Part shown: positions 35,645 to 44,759 of the stretch, piece after piece
How positions within the stretch are numbered: position 1 is the stretch's first letter
Layout of the letters: each line of letters begins with the position of its first letter
Source: Pseudomonas brassicacearum
GTDB lineage: Bacteria > Pseudomonadota > Gammaproteobacteria > Pseudomonadales > Pseudomonadaceae
DNA: 64,000 nt
NCBI RefSeq assembly: GCF_000585995.1
Contig: NZ_CP007410.1
Coordinates: 3,499,430-3,563,429 of the forward strand
Direction of reading: 5' to 3'
Translations under genes and position numbers: made by a program
The notes under the pieces: model-generated
Seen by the model: only the letters and a program-made list of their open reading frames with translations
Told to the model about the DNA's origin: nothing
Database searches by the model: none

Positions 35645-36592
35645 ATGCATTCGTCGAGCTCGCGCGCCCAGTCTCCGGGATCAATCCCGCTCTCAGAGCA
35701 AACGAACACGTGGTTGTTGGAGGCCGCTGAGCAGCTCGGCATTCCCTCTGCGCAGGCACGAGCGTTCTCCCGTAGCGCCCAACTATCGTTGCCGGGGCTG
35801 ACCTTGCAATTGTCGCTCTGGCAGACGTCGCCTGTGCAGCAGTGGCTGGTGTTGGGTCTGCTGCCACGCCCCAACGGTTTGCCGGTTGAGGTCTGGAGCG
35901 AGTTGCTGCTGCGGTCCAATTGCGCCATATCGGCAATGAGCAGTAGCAGCGTGAGCCTGAACGATAGCGGTGACGCCGTGCTCGTGCGGCGCCTTATCTC
36001 GCAGCCGCAACATCAGCGTGAAAAGCTTGTCGATGAACTGAGCCATCTCTTGTCCGTCGCCGAAAGCCTCGTGGCGGGTGCCACCGCACTCCAAGGTAAC
36101 CAAAGCGGCGCAACGCGGCCGGTCACCACGGCACCGAGGCAAGACGAGCGCGCGGGGCAACAGGCGCAGGCGGCGATGAATCTGGAATGGCATCGTCCAT
36201 TACTGATCGCTGCGCTGCAGCACTTGGACATCGCCGCCCCGCCCTTCGAGCAGATATTGACTGTCGGCGTGATCCAGGCCAACGGTCGTGCCTACGAAGT
36301 GATCGCTGACAGTGATCGCCAACATCTGCTGGTCAGTACGCCGCTGCCGACTTCGCTGAACACGGCGACGCAACGCGAACGCGCGCTACTGGCCAACCTG
36401 CACCTGATGATGCTGACCCAATCTGCCGTGGTCCTCGCGCCACACGGCAGCGCGTTACAGGCGCGCTGGAACAGCACGGGGCTGGACGGTCAGGCATTTG
36501 CCGAATGGCTGCTGGATTTCGGTCAACTGGCCGAGAGCTTCATACAGACCTCGGCCATTCGCCCTGCAAGGAACATCCCATGGACCCGATAG
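35645..36592 (+). CDS. Double-domain type III effector chaperone candidate
   Basis: 315 residues from ATG 35645 (GGAAG 8 bases upstream). Two similar halves are visible, each with the order of a class I CesT chaperone: a helix (WLLEAAEQLGIPSAQARAFS; PLLIAALQHLDIAAPPFEQI), beta strands, then a second helix. Ordinary chaperones have 120-160 residues, so this looks like a tandem duplication or fusion. The stop overlaps the start of the next effector gene by 13 bases, the common chaperone-effector pairing. No hrp box precedes it; there are 73 bases and no terminator after hrcU, so it may be read from the hrpJ operon. The family call rests on pattern and context. Confidence 0.68.
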   Translation: MHSSSSRAQSPGSIPLSEQTNTWLLEAAEQLGIPSAQARAFSRSAQLSLPGLTLQLSLWQTSPVQQWLVLGLLPRPNGLPVEVWSELLLRSNCAISAMSSSSVSLNDSGDAVLVRRLISQPQHQREKLVDELSHLLSVAESLVAGATALQGNQSGATRPVTTAPRQDERAGQQAQAAMNLEWHRPLLIAALQHLDIAAPPFEQILTVGVIQANGRAYEVIADSDRQHLLVSTPLPTSLNTATQRERALLANLHLMMLTQSAVVLAPHGSALQARWNSTGLDGQAFAEWLLDFGQLAESFIQTSAIRPARNIPWTR

Positions 36593-38001
36593 CCCCTAAC
36601 CTGGGACGTATCCTGCCAGAACCGCAAATCGAGCTGCGGCGTCGACATCCCACCGCTGATATCAATGCTTTGGAGCGCGGCGAGGCACCCGCTCACTTGC
36701 CTGACTTCACTTCGCGCGCCCGCGCACATGTGACAGGACTGAGCCAGGCCTTCCATCGCGACTATCTGGCGCCGGCAGGCAGAGCCACGGGCGCGCTCTG
36801 GGAAAGCGCCAAGGAACACGGCGTGGCCCTGGGCAACAAGGTCGAACGCGGAGCAAAGCTCGCGTTGAGCGACAGCGCGGCTAATTTGCCTTCCTGCCGC
36901 ACAACGCTTGCCGCTGCAGGCCATACGGTCCAACAGATGGTCAACTGCGGAGCGCCTACCTATCTTCGCGAGTTGGCGTTCATGCATGCCTACAGTGCAC
37001 TCAACGAGGGGCTCGCGAAAAACAGCCCGGGGGCAACGCTGGCTTTGCAGGCCGCCGTCTCACTGACGACCATTGCCACCCAGCTCTACGTACGCCAACC
37101 GCGCCTGGAGCGTCTCGCCGCCGACTCAAGCGATGCGGTACGCGGGCACTTCGCCCTCAGCGAAGCGAAATGGAACGCTCTGCCGCCCGATAAGCAAGAC
37201 ACGCTGCGCCTGCAGATGAAGCGCGATTCGCGCAACATCACACGCAACCAGATCGTCGCTGAGGCGCTTTATCTGGGCATGGGCGCCATGGGTGCCGCGC
37301 GTGGTGACGGTGCGCTGAGCGCGAGGGTTTTGGCCACTCAGCTCCGCGACGTGATCTATGCCCTTTCTCGCGAAACCATGCAGGCCACCTTCAGCATGAC
37401 CGCCCCCCAGGACAACGCCAAGACCTACGGGGTCGACGAGGATAATATGCCGACGCTCGGCTGGGCCTACGGTGCCATGACCTTGAGCATGGGTTTCATG
37501 CTCGACTCCATCAGTGAACAGGTCTTGCCACCGGGCCAGACGTTGACGAGTCCGGCACTGCTCGGGCCGGATCAGCAACCGCTGTTGGGCGAAGCACTGG
37601 CCTCTTCCATTCAATCCCTGGCCGGCACGCGCGCGGCATTCAACACCGTTGTCGCGACTCTCGACAACCATCTGCAGCGGCATTTCGACACGCGCCAGGT
37701 GGGCACCAACCAAGAGTTGAAGCCGAACCTGCCACTCAAGGATTATGGCCGGGTCTTGGACCAATCCCCCGCCCGAGTCGCCTGGGCCAGCCTGGCTGGC
37801 GCAATCAATATGGCCACCGGCGAAGCACTGCGCGACAAGGTTCCGCCCGCCCTCTCCGGCTTTCTCGGGAATATGGGGACCGCAGCGGCGATGGGTTTAG
37901 CCTATCGCACCGTCAATCAAACGTTCCAATCCCACGCGAGTGTACGCAAGGCCGTCGACAAACAAGCGGCGACGACTGCTGCCGGGCAACAGCAAGCTTG
38001 A
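36580..38001 (+). CDS. Type III effector candidate in the RopB/HopB1 position
   Basis: 473 residues from ATG 36580, with AAGGA 7 bases upstream and overlap with the chaperone gene. The N-terminal 60 residues are polar with no signal peptide. The rest is Ala-rich and mainly helical, with hydrophobic stretches (LALQAAVSLTTIATQLYV; YGAMTLSMGFMLDSISEQVL; VAWASLAGAINMATGEAL) that suggest a membrane-active protein. Plant-associated P. fluorescens-group strains carry RopAA, RopM and RopB; the first two are recognised here, so this is probably RopB, but I cannot confirm the match to HopB1 from memory. A second frame looks coding across and beyond its 3' end (37.98-38.13 kb), so the C-terminus may be shifted. 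Confidence 0.7.
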   Translation: MDPIAPNLGRILPEPQIELRRRHPTADINALERGEAPAHLPDFTSRARAHVTGLSQAFHRDYLAPAGRATGALWESAKEHGVALGNKVERGAKLALSDSAANLPSCRTTLAAAGHTVQQMVNCGAPTYLRELAFMHAYSALNEGLAKNSPGATLALQAAVSLTTIATQLYVRQPRLERLAADSSDAVRGHFALSEAKWNALPPDKQDTLRLQMKRDSRNITRNQIVAEALYLGMGAMGAARGDGALSARVLATQLRDVIYALSRETMQATFSMTAPQDNAKTYGVDEDNMPTLGWAYGAMTLSMGFMLDSISEQVLPPGQTLTSPALLGPDQQPLLGEALASSIQSLAGTRAAFNTVVATLDNHLQRHFDTRQVGTNQELKPNLPLKDYGRVLDQSPARVAWASLAGAINMATGEALRDKVPPALSGFLGNMGTAAAMGLAYRTVNQTFQSHASVRKAVDKQAATTAAGQQQA

Positions 38002-38094
38002 ACCGCAACGCCGCGCCGCGCCGCCGACAGTTCAAGAGTCGCAAGAGGAAGGGAAACTGCGCCAGCAATCGCTACTGGCGCAGTTGATGGACGG

Positions 38095-38442
38095 TCACTC
38101 CAAGGGGCTCAAGCCTGCCAATATCAATTGATGTTGGCAGATATTATCGAGCAACGCGCGACCATGGGAGGATGACGGCACCGCATGCCAGACGACGAAA
38201 TCGCGGTGGGCATCGAGAAATAGAAAATAGTCAGGGAACAGGTAGGATTGCGTGAAGCGCCGCTCCAGCGCCTCACGCAATTGCTGGGGCTGCAGCGCGC
38301 GACTGTCGATGTGCAACGCTATGCCCCAATCATGGTGCTCATGGCGACTCACGAAAGAAACACCCGCTGCTACCGGCCATACCGCCGTTTGCCCAGCAGC
38401 CACCCGTTCGTAGAACTCCGCTTTCCCCGAGACTTGTATCAT
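38095..38442 (-). CDS. hrpV: HrpV negative regulator
   Basis: 115 residues, the length of P. syringae HrpV, and in the same place at the end of hrpF-hrpG-hrcC-hrpT-hrpV. In P. syringae HrpV binds HrpS and restrains hrpL activation, and HrpG relieves this. Sequence features: FYERVAAGQTAVWPVAAGVS, HHDWGIALHIDSRAL and LFPDYFLFLDAHRDFVVWHA, a small alpha/beta CesT-like fold. It starts 5 bases after the hrpT stop. Its 3' end abuts the convergent effector gene. Confidence 0.88.
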   Translation of the reverse strand: MIQVSGKAEFYERVAAGQTAVWPVAAGVSFVSRHEHHDWGIALHIDSRALQPQQLREALERRFTQSYLFPDYFLFLDAHRDFVVWHAVPSSSHGRALLDNICQHQLILAGLSPLE

Positions 38443-38447
38443 GGTGC

Positions 38448-38657
38448 TCAATCCCGCAGTGGCACGACAGTATAGTCCGCGGTGTCCTGCGGATTTTCCA
38501 GGCCAGTACGCATGTCCGCCGGCCACCAGATCACCAGCTCCCGGTTATTGGAGTCGGGACGGTCGCAGGACCGTCCAGAACAGCCGCCCGAGGTCGTCGA
38601 GCAACCGGAGAGCATCACACATAGAAGGCCGAACGCAGCCCAGTTCATCTTGGTCAT
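38448..38657 (-). CDS. hrpT: HrpT lipoprotein
   Basis: 69-residue small lipoprotein, signal peptide ending LSGC at residue 19. HrpT helps place the HrcC secretin in the outer membrane. AAGGAGG precedes ATG 38657, which overlaps the hrcC stop. The mature part is Cys-rich (GGCSGRSC). Confidence 0.92.
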   Translation of the reverse strand: MTKMNWAAFGLLCVMLSGCSTTSGGCSGRSCDRPDSNNRELVIWWPADMRTGLENPQDTADYTVVPLRD

Positions 38658-40735
38658 CGGGTTGCCTCCTTGAGTAATGAGTCGCGAAGGGTCGCGTTGC
38701 TCTTGAGCGACTGGGGATTACGCACCGCGACATAAACTTCGCTTTGTTCCCCAGGCTGCAGCCAAGCACGGGGCCATGCACTGACACCCAGCACCCAGCG
38801 CCCGCCACAACTGCTCTCATCAATACGCAGCGGTTTATCACCCGTATTGCGCGCGACCACCACGCCAATGCTCCAGGCGTTGCGCCCATACCACTGGCTG
38901 CGATCGGCGTCGATGACCAGGCCCTGTTGCGTCGCGCATAAAGTCGCCGGCGTGAATAAAGGCTCGTTACTCGGGGTAAAACCAGTCGGTTGCACATCAC
39001 TCAACAACTGAGTGAAGGCGCGTTGAATATCAACGCGAGTGGGTTGCCCATCGCCATGGCGCCCGTCGATCCGCTGGGCGGCAGAATCGATATCTTCCGG
39101 GTTACCGCTTTCGACATAACGTGCCGGGTCAACCTGGTTGCCCACCAGCCGAGGCGTAAGAATGAACAAGCGTTCTATCTTGTTGGTGCTGCGGCTACTG
39201 GACGTGAACAACAATTTGCCAATGAGCGGAATGTCACTGAGCCACGGGATTTTGCTTACCTTGTCGCTCGATTGCAGAGAATGAAAACCACCGACGACCA
39301 ATGATCCACGCTCGGCGATGACCGCCTGAGTGCTGACGCTGCCATTACGCACGCTGGGTTTGGTGCCATCAAGCAGCGATGCTTCGATTTGTCCGTCCTC
39401 GATATCGAGGATCAACTGCACCTGCGTCTTGCCATTGTGCTGCATCGAGCGCGGGACCACTTGCAGGCTGGTACCGGCAGTAATCGGCTGGATATCGGCA
39501 ACACGCTCCCCCGTCGCGGTGAGGAACTCGGTCCGGCTGAAATCAATGACAGCGGGCTGGTTCTCCAGGGTGAGGATCGAAGGATTGCTGATCACCGTCG
39601 CCGCCCCCTTGGCTTCCAGCGTGCGGACCGCCAGGGCGAATCGCCCGGCGTTTTCGGCCGACAGCGTCGAGCTGCCTGATTCAAGCAAGGACCCTCTGAC
39701 GTTGGTCCCTCCGGCCCAGACATTCCAGTTGCTGGACAACTCGTTCAACTCGTCGCGGTCGATGTCGTAGATCACCGCGTCGATTTCGATCAGGTTGCGC
39801 GGCACATCAAGCTGCCTGACCAGGTTCTCGTACAAGGCCCTGCGCTTGGGTGAGTCGTAGATCAGCACCGCATTGTTGCGTACGTCGGCTGCGACCCGTA
39901 TCCGCGACCTGCCAGCGGAGCCGCCCTTGTTCTGAGCGCCGCCGCTGGCGCCGGCAATCACCCGATCCAGGGTTTGCTGTAACTGATCATCAGCCAAGCC
40001 GCCAAGCAAACTTGGCGCGCCCGCGAAGCTGCTTGCGCTGCTTGCGCCAGCTCCCAGTCCCGCGCCTTGCAACACGTTAAAGACGCTACCTGATCCGCCT
40101 TGCGAGCGGCTATCCAGCAGCTCCTTGAGGATCGTGGCTACCCCTGAAACGGTCAGCTGTTCATCACGGTAACTGATGGTGCGATCGGCAGCGTTCGCGT
40201 AACGCAACGGTAACACCACGACGTCTTGCTTTTCCTCGGGCTTGTCGACGTTGCTGCTGTAGTCGCGAATGAACTGAACATACCGCGCAGGTCCGCTGAC
40301 CAACACCACGCCCTCATCCGGCAGGACTCCCCAGCCAAATCGTGAATCGAGCAAGCCGAGCTCAGTCAATGCGCCCTTGAGGTCGTCAACGGCGTCCGGG
40401 GATACCTCGATTCGTTCGGTTATCTGGTCACGGGCCGGGCTGACGTACAGGGTGTTGTTGTAGACGAACCATTGGAACTGATGCTGCTGGCTCAATCGAT
40501 CAAGAAACGCCTGCGGGCTGTCCGCGCGGATACGCCCCTCAACGATGCCTTCAACGGGGTCCATCTCAAGGTTGACGCCAAACTCTCGGGCAAATGCTTC
40601 AAGAACGCTTGAAAGCTCGGTCTGTTGCGCGTCGAACGCATAGGCCGTTTGTTTCCACGCTGGCGGTATCGCCGCGAACGCCGGGGCACTCAGTCCCAAT
40701 AACAGCCACGGTAACCACCGGTAGGCCTTACGCAT
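38654..40735 (-). CDS. hrcC: HrcC outer-membrane secretin
   Basis: 693-residue SctC secretin that forms the outer-membrane ring. Sec signal (WLPWLLLGLSAPAFAAIPPA). N0/N1/N3-type periplasmic domains follow (FAREFGVNLEMDPVEGIVEG; VVLPLRYANAADRTI), then the secretin domain with FALAVRTLEAKGAATVISNP and LTATGERVADIQPITAGTSL, and SLVVGGFHSLQSSDKVSKIPWLSDIPLIGKLLF, the classic pore motif. A long Gly/Ser linker is present at about residues 215-270. Confidence 0.96.
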   Translation of the reverse strand: MRKAYRWLPWLLLGLSAPAFAAIPPAWKQTAYAFDAQQTELSSVLEAFAREFGVNLEMDPVEGIVEGRIRADSPQAFLDRLSQQHQFQWFVYNNTLYVSPARDQITERIEVSPDAVDDLKGALTELGLLDSRFGWGVLPDEGVVLVSGPARYVQFIRDYSSNVDKPEEKQDVVVLPLRYANAADRTISYRDEQLTVSGVATILKELLDSRSQGGSGSVFNVLQGAGLGAGASSASSFAGAPSLLGGLADDQLQQTLDRVIAGASGGAQNKGGSAGRSRIRVAADVRNNAVLIYDSPKRRALYENLVRQLDVPRNLIEIDAVIYDIDRDELNELSSNWNVWAGGTNVRGSLLESGSSTLSAENAGRFALAVRTLEAKGAATVISNPSILTLENQPAVIDFSRTEFLTATGERVADIQPITAGTSLQVVPRSMQHNGKTQVQLILDIEDGQIEASLLDGTKPSVRNGSVSTQAVIAERGSLVVGGFHSLQSSDKVSKIPWLSDIPLIGKLLFTSSSRSTNKIERLFILTPRLVGNQVDPARYVESGNPEDIDSAAQRIDGRHGDGQPTRVDIQRAFTQLLSDVQPTGFTPSNEPLFTPATLCATQQGLVIDADRSQWYGRNAWSIGVVVARNTGDKPLRIDESSCGGRWVLGVSAWPRAWLQPGEQSEVYVAVRNPQSLKSNATLRDSLLKEATR

Positions 40736-40736
40736 A

Positions 40737-41162
40737 TCACACTCCAGTGTGCCAATTAGTTGCTAGACGGGACTCGGCCGAAGGCGAATCAAATATGGTT
40801 TTATGCATCAGGCTGAGCATGGCTGCGCGCTGATTGGCCAGAGTCTGTAAGACCTCCAGCAAGGCCTCGACCGAACTCGACGGGGCCATCCAGTGCACCA
40901 GCACCAGACACTGGCTTTGCGGATCGGTACCCAGTGCCCCCGGACAACGGCACGCAACGCTTGCTCCCCCTTGCCCCAGGATGCTCATCAATCGATCAGG
41001 AGCGCTGGCATCAAACGGATCCAGCACGTCGATGCTGCAGCGGATGCCTCCTTCGACCCAGGCAAGCTGCACATTCGCATCGTCAACCCAGCAATCCAAA
41101 GGCGCGACCGAACAGTCATCGAGCCACTGGTTCAGTCGCGCGCTGAAATCACTGAATTCCAT
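40737..41162 (-). CDS. hrpG: HrpG, CesT-type regulator and chaperone
   Basis: 141 residues, class I chaperone-like (CWVDDANVQLAWVEGGIRCS, then CLVLVHWMAPSSSVEALLEV). In P. syringae HrpG binds HrpV and so frees HrpS. Located between hrpF and hrcC; the start overlaps the hrpF end by 14 bases and the stop is one base from hrcC. Confidence 0.88.
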   Translation of the reverse strand: MEFSDFSARLNQWLDDCSVAPLDCWVDDANVQLAWVEGGIRCSIDVLDPFDASAPDRLMSILGQGGASVACRCPGALGTDPQSQCLVLVHWMAPSSSVEALLEVLQTLANQRAAMLSLMHKTIFDSPSAESRLATNWHTGV

Positions 41163-41373
41163 CGATGATCGCTTTGGTCATGCCGTGATGGGCGCGCATG
41201 CCCTCGCCCATGACAACGGTCGCGGTGGCCACCGATTGGCTCGCTTGAGCGAAAGCCCTGATGTCTTCAATGTTGCCGCTCTCAGCAGCGGCCAGTGCGG
41301 CATCATTCGCCGTTTCGTGAGCGTTGGAGAAATTCTTCTCCAACTGGTTCTGGACGGATTTAAAGTTGATCAT
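41149..41373 (-). CDS. hrpF: HrpF small T3SS protein
   Basis: 74-residue helical protein, Ala/Asn-rich (FSNAHETANDAALAAAESGN), matching the HrpF family in length and place. Needed for pilus assembly in P. syringae. AAGGAG precedes the ATG. First gene of the hrpFG-hrcC-hrpTV operon, 31 bases after a hrp box. Confidence 0.9.
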   Translation of the reverse strand: MINFKSVQNQLEKNFSNAHETANDAALAAAESGNIEDIRAFAQASQSVATATVVMGEGMRAHHGMTKAIIDGIQ

Positions 41374-41403
41374 GCAGACATCTCCTTGAGAATTTACGCA
41401 ATA

Positions 41404-41432
41404 TGAGTGGCGACGCCTCTCTTGCTGGTTCC
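41404..41432 (-). promoter_or_regulatory. Hrp box of the hrpF-hrpV operon
   Basis: On the minus strand GGAACC, 16 bases, CCACTCA, 31 bases before the hrpF ATG. Confidence 0.94.
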
Positions 41433-41475
41433 AAAAAGAATGGGCGACTAAAAATATGATGGGATTGCCGAAGTG

Positions 41476-42051
41476 TTAGGTTGCGACCTGAAATGAGCGT
41501 TGTAGACCGGTCCAATCAATGTCGTACTCGCCAGCGTCGGTGCTCAGGCGAATAGACTGGACCGGGATCGTGGTGTCTTCTCTCAACTGCCACAGAGCCG
41601 AAGAGCTGTTGGCCTCCAGCCAAGCTTGCACCTCGACTAAAAGCTCGGGATGACACCTCAACGTGGCGCTGCCCATCGGGTACGCCTGGGAAGCCGCCAG
41701 ATGTTCCAGCAAGATCCTGGCACGCTCTGCGGGCTGGCATTCATCGAACAGTCGGCCGATGACGACATTCAACAAATCCCGGCAAACGTCGACCACACGG
41801 CTCCTGCATTGTTGGCGCTCGGCCTCCAGCGCCTCCAACAAACTACTGGCTTGGTCCCAGAACTGAGCCAGCGCTCGATCCAGATAATCCTGCCGCAGTT
41901 TTTCTGCCTCCAGCAGCAACGCATCCGCTTCGGCTCGCGCCTGCGACATCACATCAACGGCTGTCCGGTAGTCAGCGAACTGCTCGTGACGGACGACCAG
42001 CTCGCCCCCCGTCTCGCGATCGCCCAAGGACAAATTTCGTCGAATCAACAT
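41476..42051 (-). CDS. hrpE: HrpE (SctL stator)
   Basis: 191-residue FliH/YscL-like protein that binds and restrains the HrcN ATPase. The N-terminal half is a long coiled coil (AVDVMSQARAEADALLLEAE; KLRQDYLDRALAQFWDQASS), the C-terminal half a compact domain (SATLRCHPELLVEVQAWLEA). Last gene of hrpA-Z-B-hrcJ-D-E. The gene begins 9 bases after the hrpD stop. Confidence 0.92.
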   Translation of the reverse strand: MLIRRNLSLGDRETGGELVVRHEQFADYRTAVDVMSQARAEADALLLEAEKLRQDYLDRALAQFWDQASSLLEALEAERQQCRSRVVDVCRDLLNVVIGRLFDECQPAERARILLEHLAASQAYPMGSATLRCHPELLVEVQAWLEANSSSALWQLREDTTIPVQSIRLSTDAGEYDIDWTGLQRSFQVAT

Positions 42052-42060
42052 GTTTGACGT

Positions 42061-42597
42061 TCAACCTGCATGTCTGTCATGCCCGAACCCTCCACAACAC
42101 AGACCGCCACAGCGCATCGAGTTTGCGGGCGGGAACGTTAAAAGCAGGCTCTGGTGCCTCCTCGGGGGCCATAAAAGGCGCAGGCGCGACCAGCACCGCT
42201 CGCCCAGCCAGCCGGCCAGTATTGCGCGGGGGTCAGTGACATTCTCATTCAACCAGAACCCTGGGCGTAGAGCCTTGGCTACACCACGACACCAAGACCA
42301 CTGTTCATCGGACAATTGATCATTTGGCGCGGCAAAACAGATCGCACGCACCAGAGCCAAAGCCTGCAACCTTTGTGCTTCTGTCAAAGACAGCCATTCG
42401 ATTACGTTGGGCTCTGGCTCGGGCGGCGCTGAAGAGGGGATGCCCAGCAAGGTCAGCAACGCGTCGTGTCGGCTGCGCCAGACGCCCATGCAAACATCAA
42501 AATCAATCCCCCATTGCTCCCCCACGCTGGACTTCCACTTCGGGTGCATCCAACGCCACGTACAGCACCACCACCCGACCCACTGCTCATCGGTCAT
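42061..42597 (-). CDS. hrpD: HrpD (SctK-type sorting platform protein)
   Basis: 178 residues, Trp- and Cys-rich (EQWVGWWCCTWRWMHPKWK). SctK/HrpD proteins link the C-ring to the basal body. Identified by place between hrcJ and hrpE and by the helical C-terminal half (LSLTEAQRLQALALVRAICF). Its start overlaps the hrcJ stop by 4 bases. Confidence 0.87.
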   Translation of the reverse strand: MTDEQWVGWWCCTWRWMHPKWKSSVGEQWGIDFDVCMGVWRSRHDALLTLLGIPSSAPPEPEPNVIEWLSLTEAQRLQALALVRAICFAAPNDQLSDEQWSWCRGVAKALRPGFWLNENVTDPRAILAGWLGERCWSRLRLLWPPRRHQSLLLTFPPANSMRCGGLCCGGFGHDRHAG

Positions 42598-43397
42598 AGC
42601 TGTGCGGGCAAGCCGGTTGGCCTACGCCTGGCGCGCAAGCGTGCTAACAAGGCCTGGCGCCAATCTGGACGCAGCAACAGGACTGCGCCCCCCGCCATGG
42701 ACACCAGGCACAGCGGCAAGGCAATGACCATCACCCACCAGAAGCCGGCATCCTCGCTGTCAATCAGAAACGGTCCGAAAGGCACAAGATGCTCCGGGTC
42801 CTGAAACTCCACCGATGGCACGAATACAATCGAGAATTTCTTTGTGGCGCTGCTGTCCTGACTCATCCCTGGAATACTGCTGGCAACCATCTGTTGAATA
42901 CGCCCGCGGACACTGTCCGGATCCAGCGTCGACGCCGCATACTTGATGAACACCGAGGCGGAAGCCGGCTGAACCGGCTCGCCCGGTGCGATGCGCTCCG
43001 GCAAGACGACATGCACACGGGCCACGATGACCCCGTCAATCTGGGACAGCGTTGACTCCAATTCTTGCGACAGCGCATAGATGTAGCGAGCCCGCTCTTC
43101 CAGCGGTGTGGAGATGACCCCTTCCTTTTTAAATATCTCGCCAAGACTGGCCCGTGTCTGATTAGGTAGACCGGCAGCATCAAGCACCCTCACCGCACGG
43201 TTCACATCACTATTGGCGACGATTACGGTAACGCCGGCTTTTTCCATCTGCTTACGGGCCGTTATATGCTCCTGAGCCAACTTGGCGATTACTGAGTTGG
43301 AATGCTGCTCGGTCATGCCGCTGAACAATACGGTGTCGTCGCTGCATCCGGCGAGCGCCAGGATAGCCAGAACCGTTAATAAGCCGGGTACTTTCAC
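42594..43397 (-). CDS. hrcJ: HrcJ inner-ring lipoprotein (SctJ)
   Basis: 267-residue MS-ring lipoprotein. Lipobox LAGC at residues 15-18. Ring motifs VLFSGMTEQHSNSVIAKLAQ and GVTVIVANSDVNRAVRVLDA, RYIYALSQELESTLSQIDGV then VHVVLPER. One C-terminal membrane helix at about 219-243 (FWWVMVIALPLCLVSMAGGA), followed by an Arg-rich tail. Confidence 0.96.
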   Translation of the reverse strand: MKVPGLLTVLAILALAGCSDDTVLFSGMTEQHSNSVIAKLAQEHITARKQMEKAGVTVIVANSDVNRAVRVLDAAGLPNQTRASLGEIFKKEGVISTPLEERARYIYALSQELESTLSQIDGVIVARVHVVLPERIAPGEPVQPASASVFIKYAASTLDPDSVRGRIQQMVASSIPGMSQDSSATKKFSIVFVPSVEFQDPEHLVPFGPFLIDSEDAGFWWVMVIALPLCLVSMAGGAVLLLRPDWRQALLARLRARRRPTGLPAQL

Positions 43398-43404
43398 GAA
43401 GAAC

Positions 43405-43761
43405 CTATTGCAGATTGGTCAGTTTATCGAGCACTTGTGCGCCTTTACTCACGACCTTGGTGGTGAGCGCCGTTTGTAATGAATACTGGGAAAGGGTTCC
43501 ACTCATTTTCAATATATCCATCGGATCCATTGAAACGGATGCGGACTTCATCGCGCGCTCAGCCTGATGTGACAGTTCGACTTGGCCAGTGAGACGATCC
43601 GAAATCGCGCTCATCAGGCCACTTGCCAGGCCAGCAGGCTCGTGGTTGTCGCGCATGGCACTGTCAAACAGATCGACATCAGCTTGAGGGGGAGCGGAAA
43701 CCATCTCCAGCTCATGGTCAGGTGCGGCGTTCCTGAATGAATTCACGTTGGAAATGGTCAC
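43405..43761 (-). CDS. hrpB: HrpB inner-rod protein (SctI)
   Basis: 118 residues with the rod-protein pattern: unstructured start, then a C-terminal helix (DPMDILKMSGTLSQYSLQTA, then LTTKVVSKGAQVLDKLTNLQ). It joins the export gate to the pilus. It sits 7 bases before hrcJ. Confidence 0.92.
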   Translation of the reverse strand: MTISNVNSFRNAAPDHELEMVSAPPQADVDLFDSAMRDNHEPAGLASGLMSAISDRLTGQVELSHQAERAMKSASVSMDPMDILKMSGTLSQYSLQTALTTKVVSKGAQVLDKLTNLQ

Positions 43762-43813
43762 CGGGTTTCTCCTGTAGAACGTAGACGATGGACTATGAAC
43801 TGGCTTTTCAGGA

Positions 43814-44698
43814 CTACGCTATGCTGGCGCGCATCACGTCAACGACGTTCTGAGCAGCCTGAGATGCCGTATGCTCGCCTTGACTCATCGCAATCCCAGA
43901 TGGCGCACCGGAAGCGATTCCCAACCCCAACTGCAACCCTTGTTGAAAAGCCTCCATGCCTGCGCTGCTATTTAACATCTGGCGCAATTGGTCTATCTCA
44001 CTCGTGCCGCTCGATGGCGCGGGACTGCTGCCGAAACCACCTTGCCCGCCTCCCATCATCTTTTCATTATCCGGATAATCGGTTTTATTGGGCCCGCCCG
44101 CCATATGCTGAGAGACTTGCTCGAGTGCCTGCTTAAATTTGGCGGTTTCGCCCTTAGACAGATAATTGTCTTCGTCCAGTTCTTTACTCCATGACCCGGA
44201 ATCGGGCGCTCCGAAGGTGGCCTTGTTTTTATCCATATAGTCAGCCACTTGCTGAAGCAATGGTTTGTCAGCCTTGGAAAAAGTCGTGCCGTCGCCTTTG
44301 GCCTGTAGTGCGTTGTTCAGCGCGGATTGGCCCAACCCACTCGCAACCTCAGCCATGAGGTCCTTACTATCCCTGCTTCCAGCATTGGCGATAAAGTTGC
44401 TCCCCATCTTGTCTTTAACAACGTCCATCAAGGCATTTTTCAGGGTCTCTTGAGGGTTTGCTGCCAAGCCCATAAGACCCATTCCCTTATTTTCGGAAAG
44501 TTTGTCATGCACCATCTTTCCCAAGGGACTATTAAGATCCGGCTTCCCGCCGGACATCAAGGAGTTGGCTAACTCCGTAATGACACCTGACAAGGAAGGC
44601 GAGGCATTGGATGCACCGGTGTTTTTAGAAGGAAAAACACCAGAAGCACCCGACCCGCCGATAGCGGGGGCTACCAAACTGATAATAGGATTCAGCAT
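43814..44698 (-). CDS. hrpZ: HrpZ (RspZ) harpin
   Basis: 294-residue secreted harpin that acts as a translocation helper and membrane-active elicitor in P. syringae. Harpin features: Gly/Ser/Asn/Met-rich composition, almost no Cys, and Gly-rich stretches (MMGGGQGGFGSSPAPSSG). Helical parts LGKMVHDKLSENKGMGLMGL and PLLQQVADYMDKNKATFGAP match HrpZ. It is second in the operon, after hrpA. Confidence 0.92.
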   Translation of the reverse strand: MLNPIISLVAPAIGGSGASGVFPSKNTGASNASPSLSGVITELANSLMSGGKPDLNSPLGKMVHDKLSENKGMGLMGLAANPQETLKNALMDVVKDKMGSNFIANAGSRDSKDLMAEVASGLGQSALNNALQAKGDGTTFSKADKPLLQQVADYMDKNKATFGAPDSGSWSKELDEDNYLSKGETAKFKQALEQVSQHMAGGPNKTDYPDNEKMMGGGQGGFGSSPAPSSGTSEIDQLRQMLNSSAGMEAFQQGLQLGLGIASGAPSGIAMSQGEHTASQAAQNVVDVMRASIA

Positions 44699-44759
44699 TT
44701 TTTTAGACTCTCACTAATATTAAGCCCTTACCCCGCTACAAACGGTTGGGCTGAGGCTC

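Noticed and set aside
36505..36579. 25-codon N-terminal extension of the effector at 36580
   Set aside because: It lies inside the chaperone gene in another frame and lacks a ribosome site; ATG 36580 has AAGGA.
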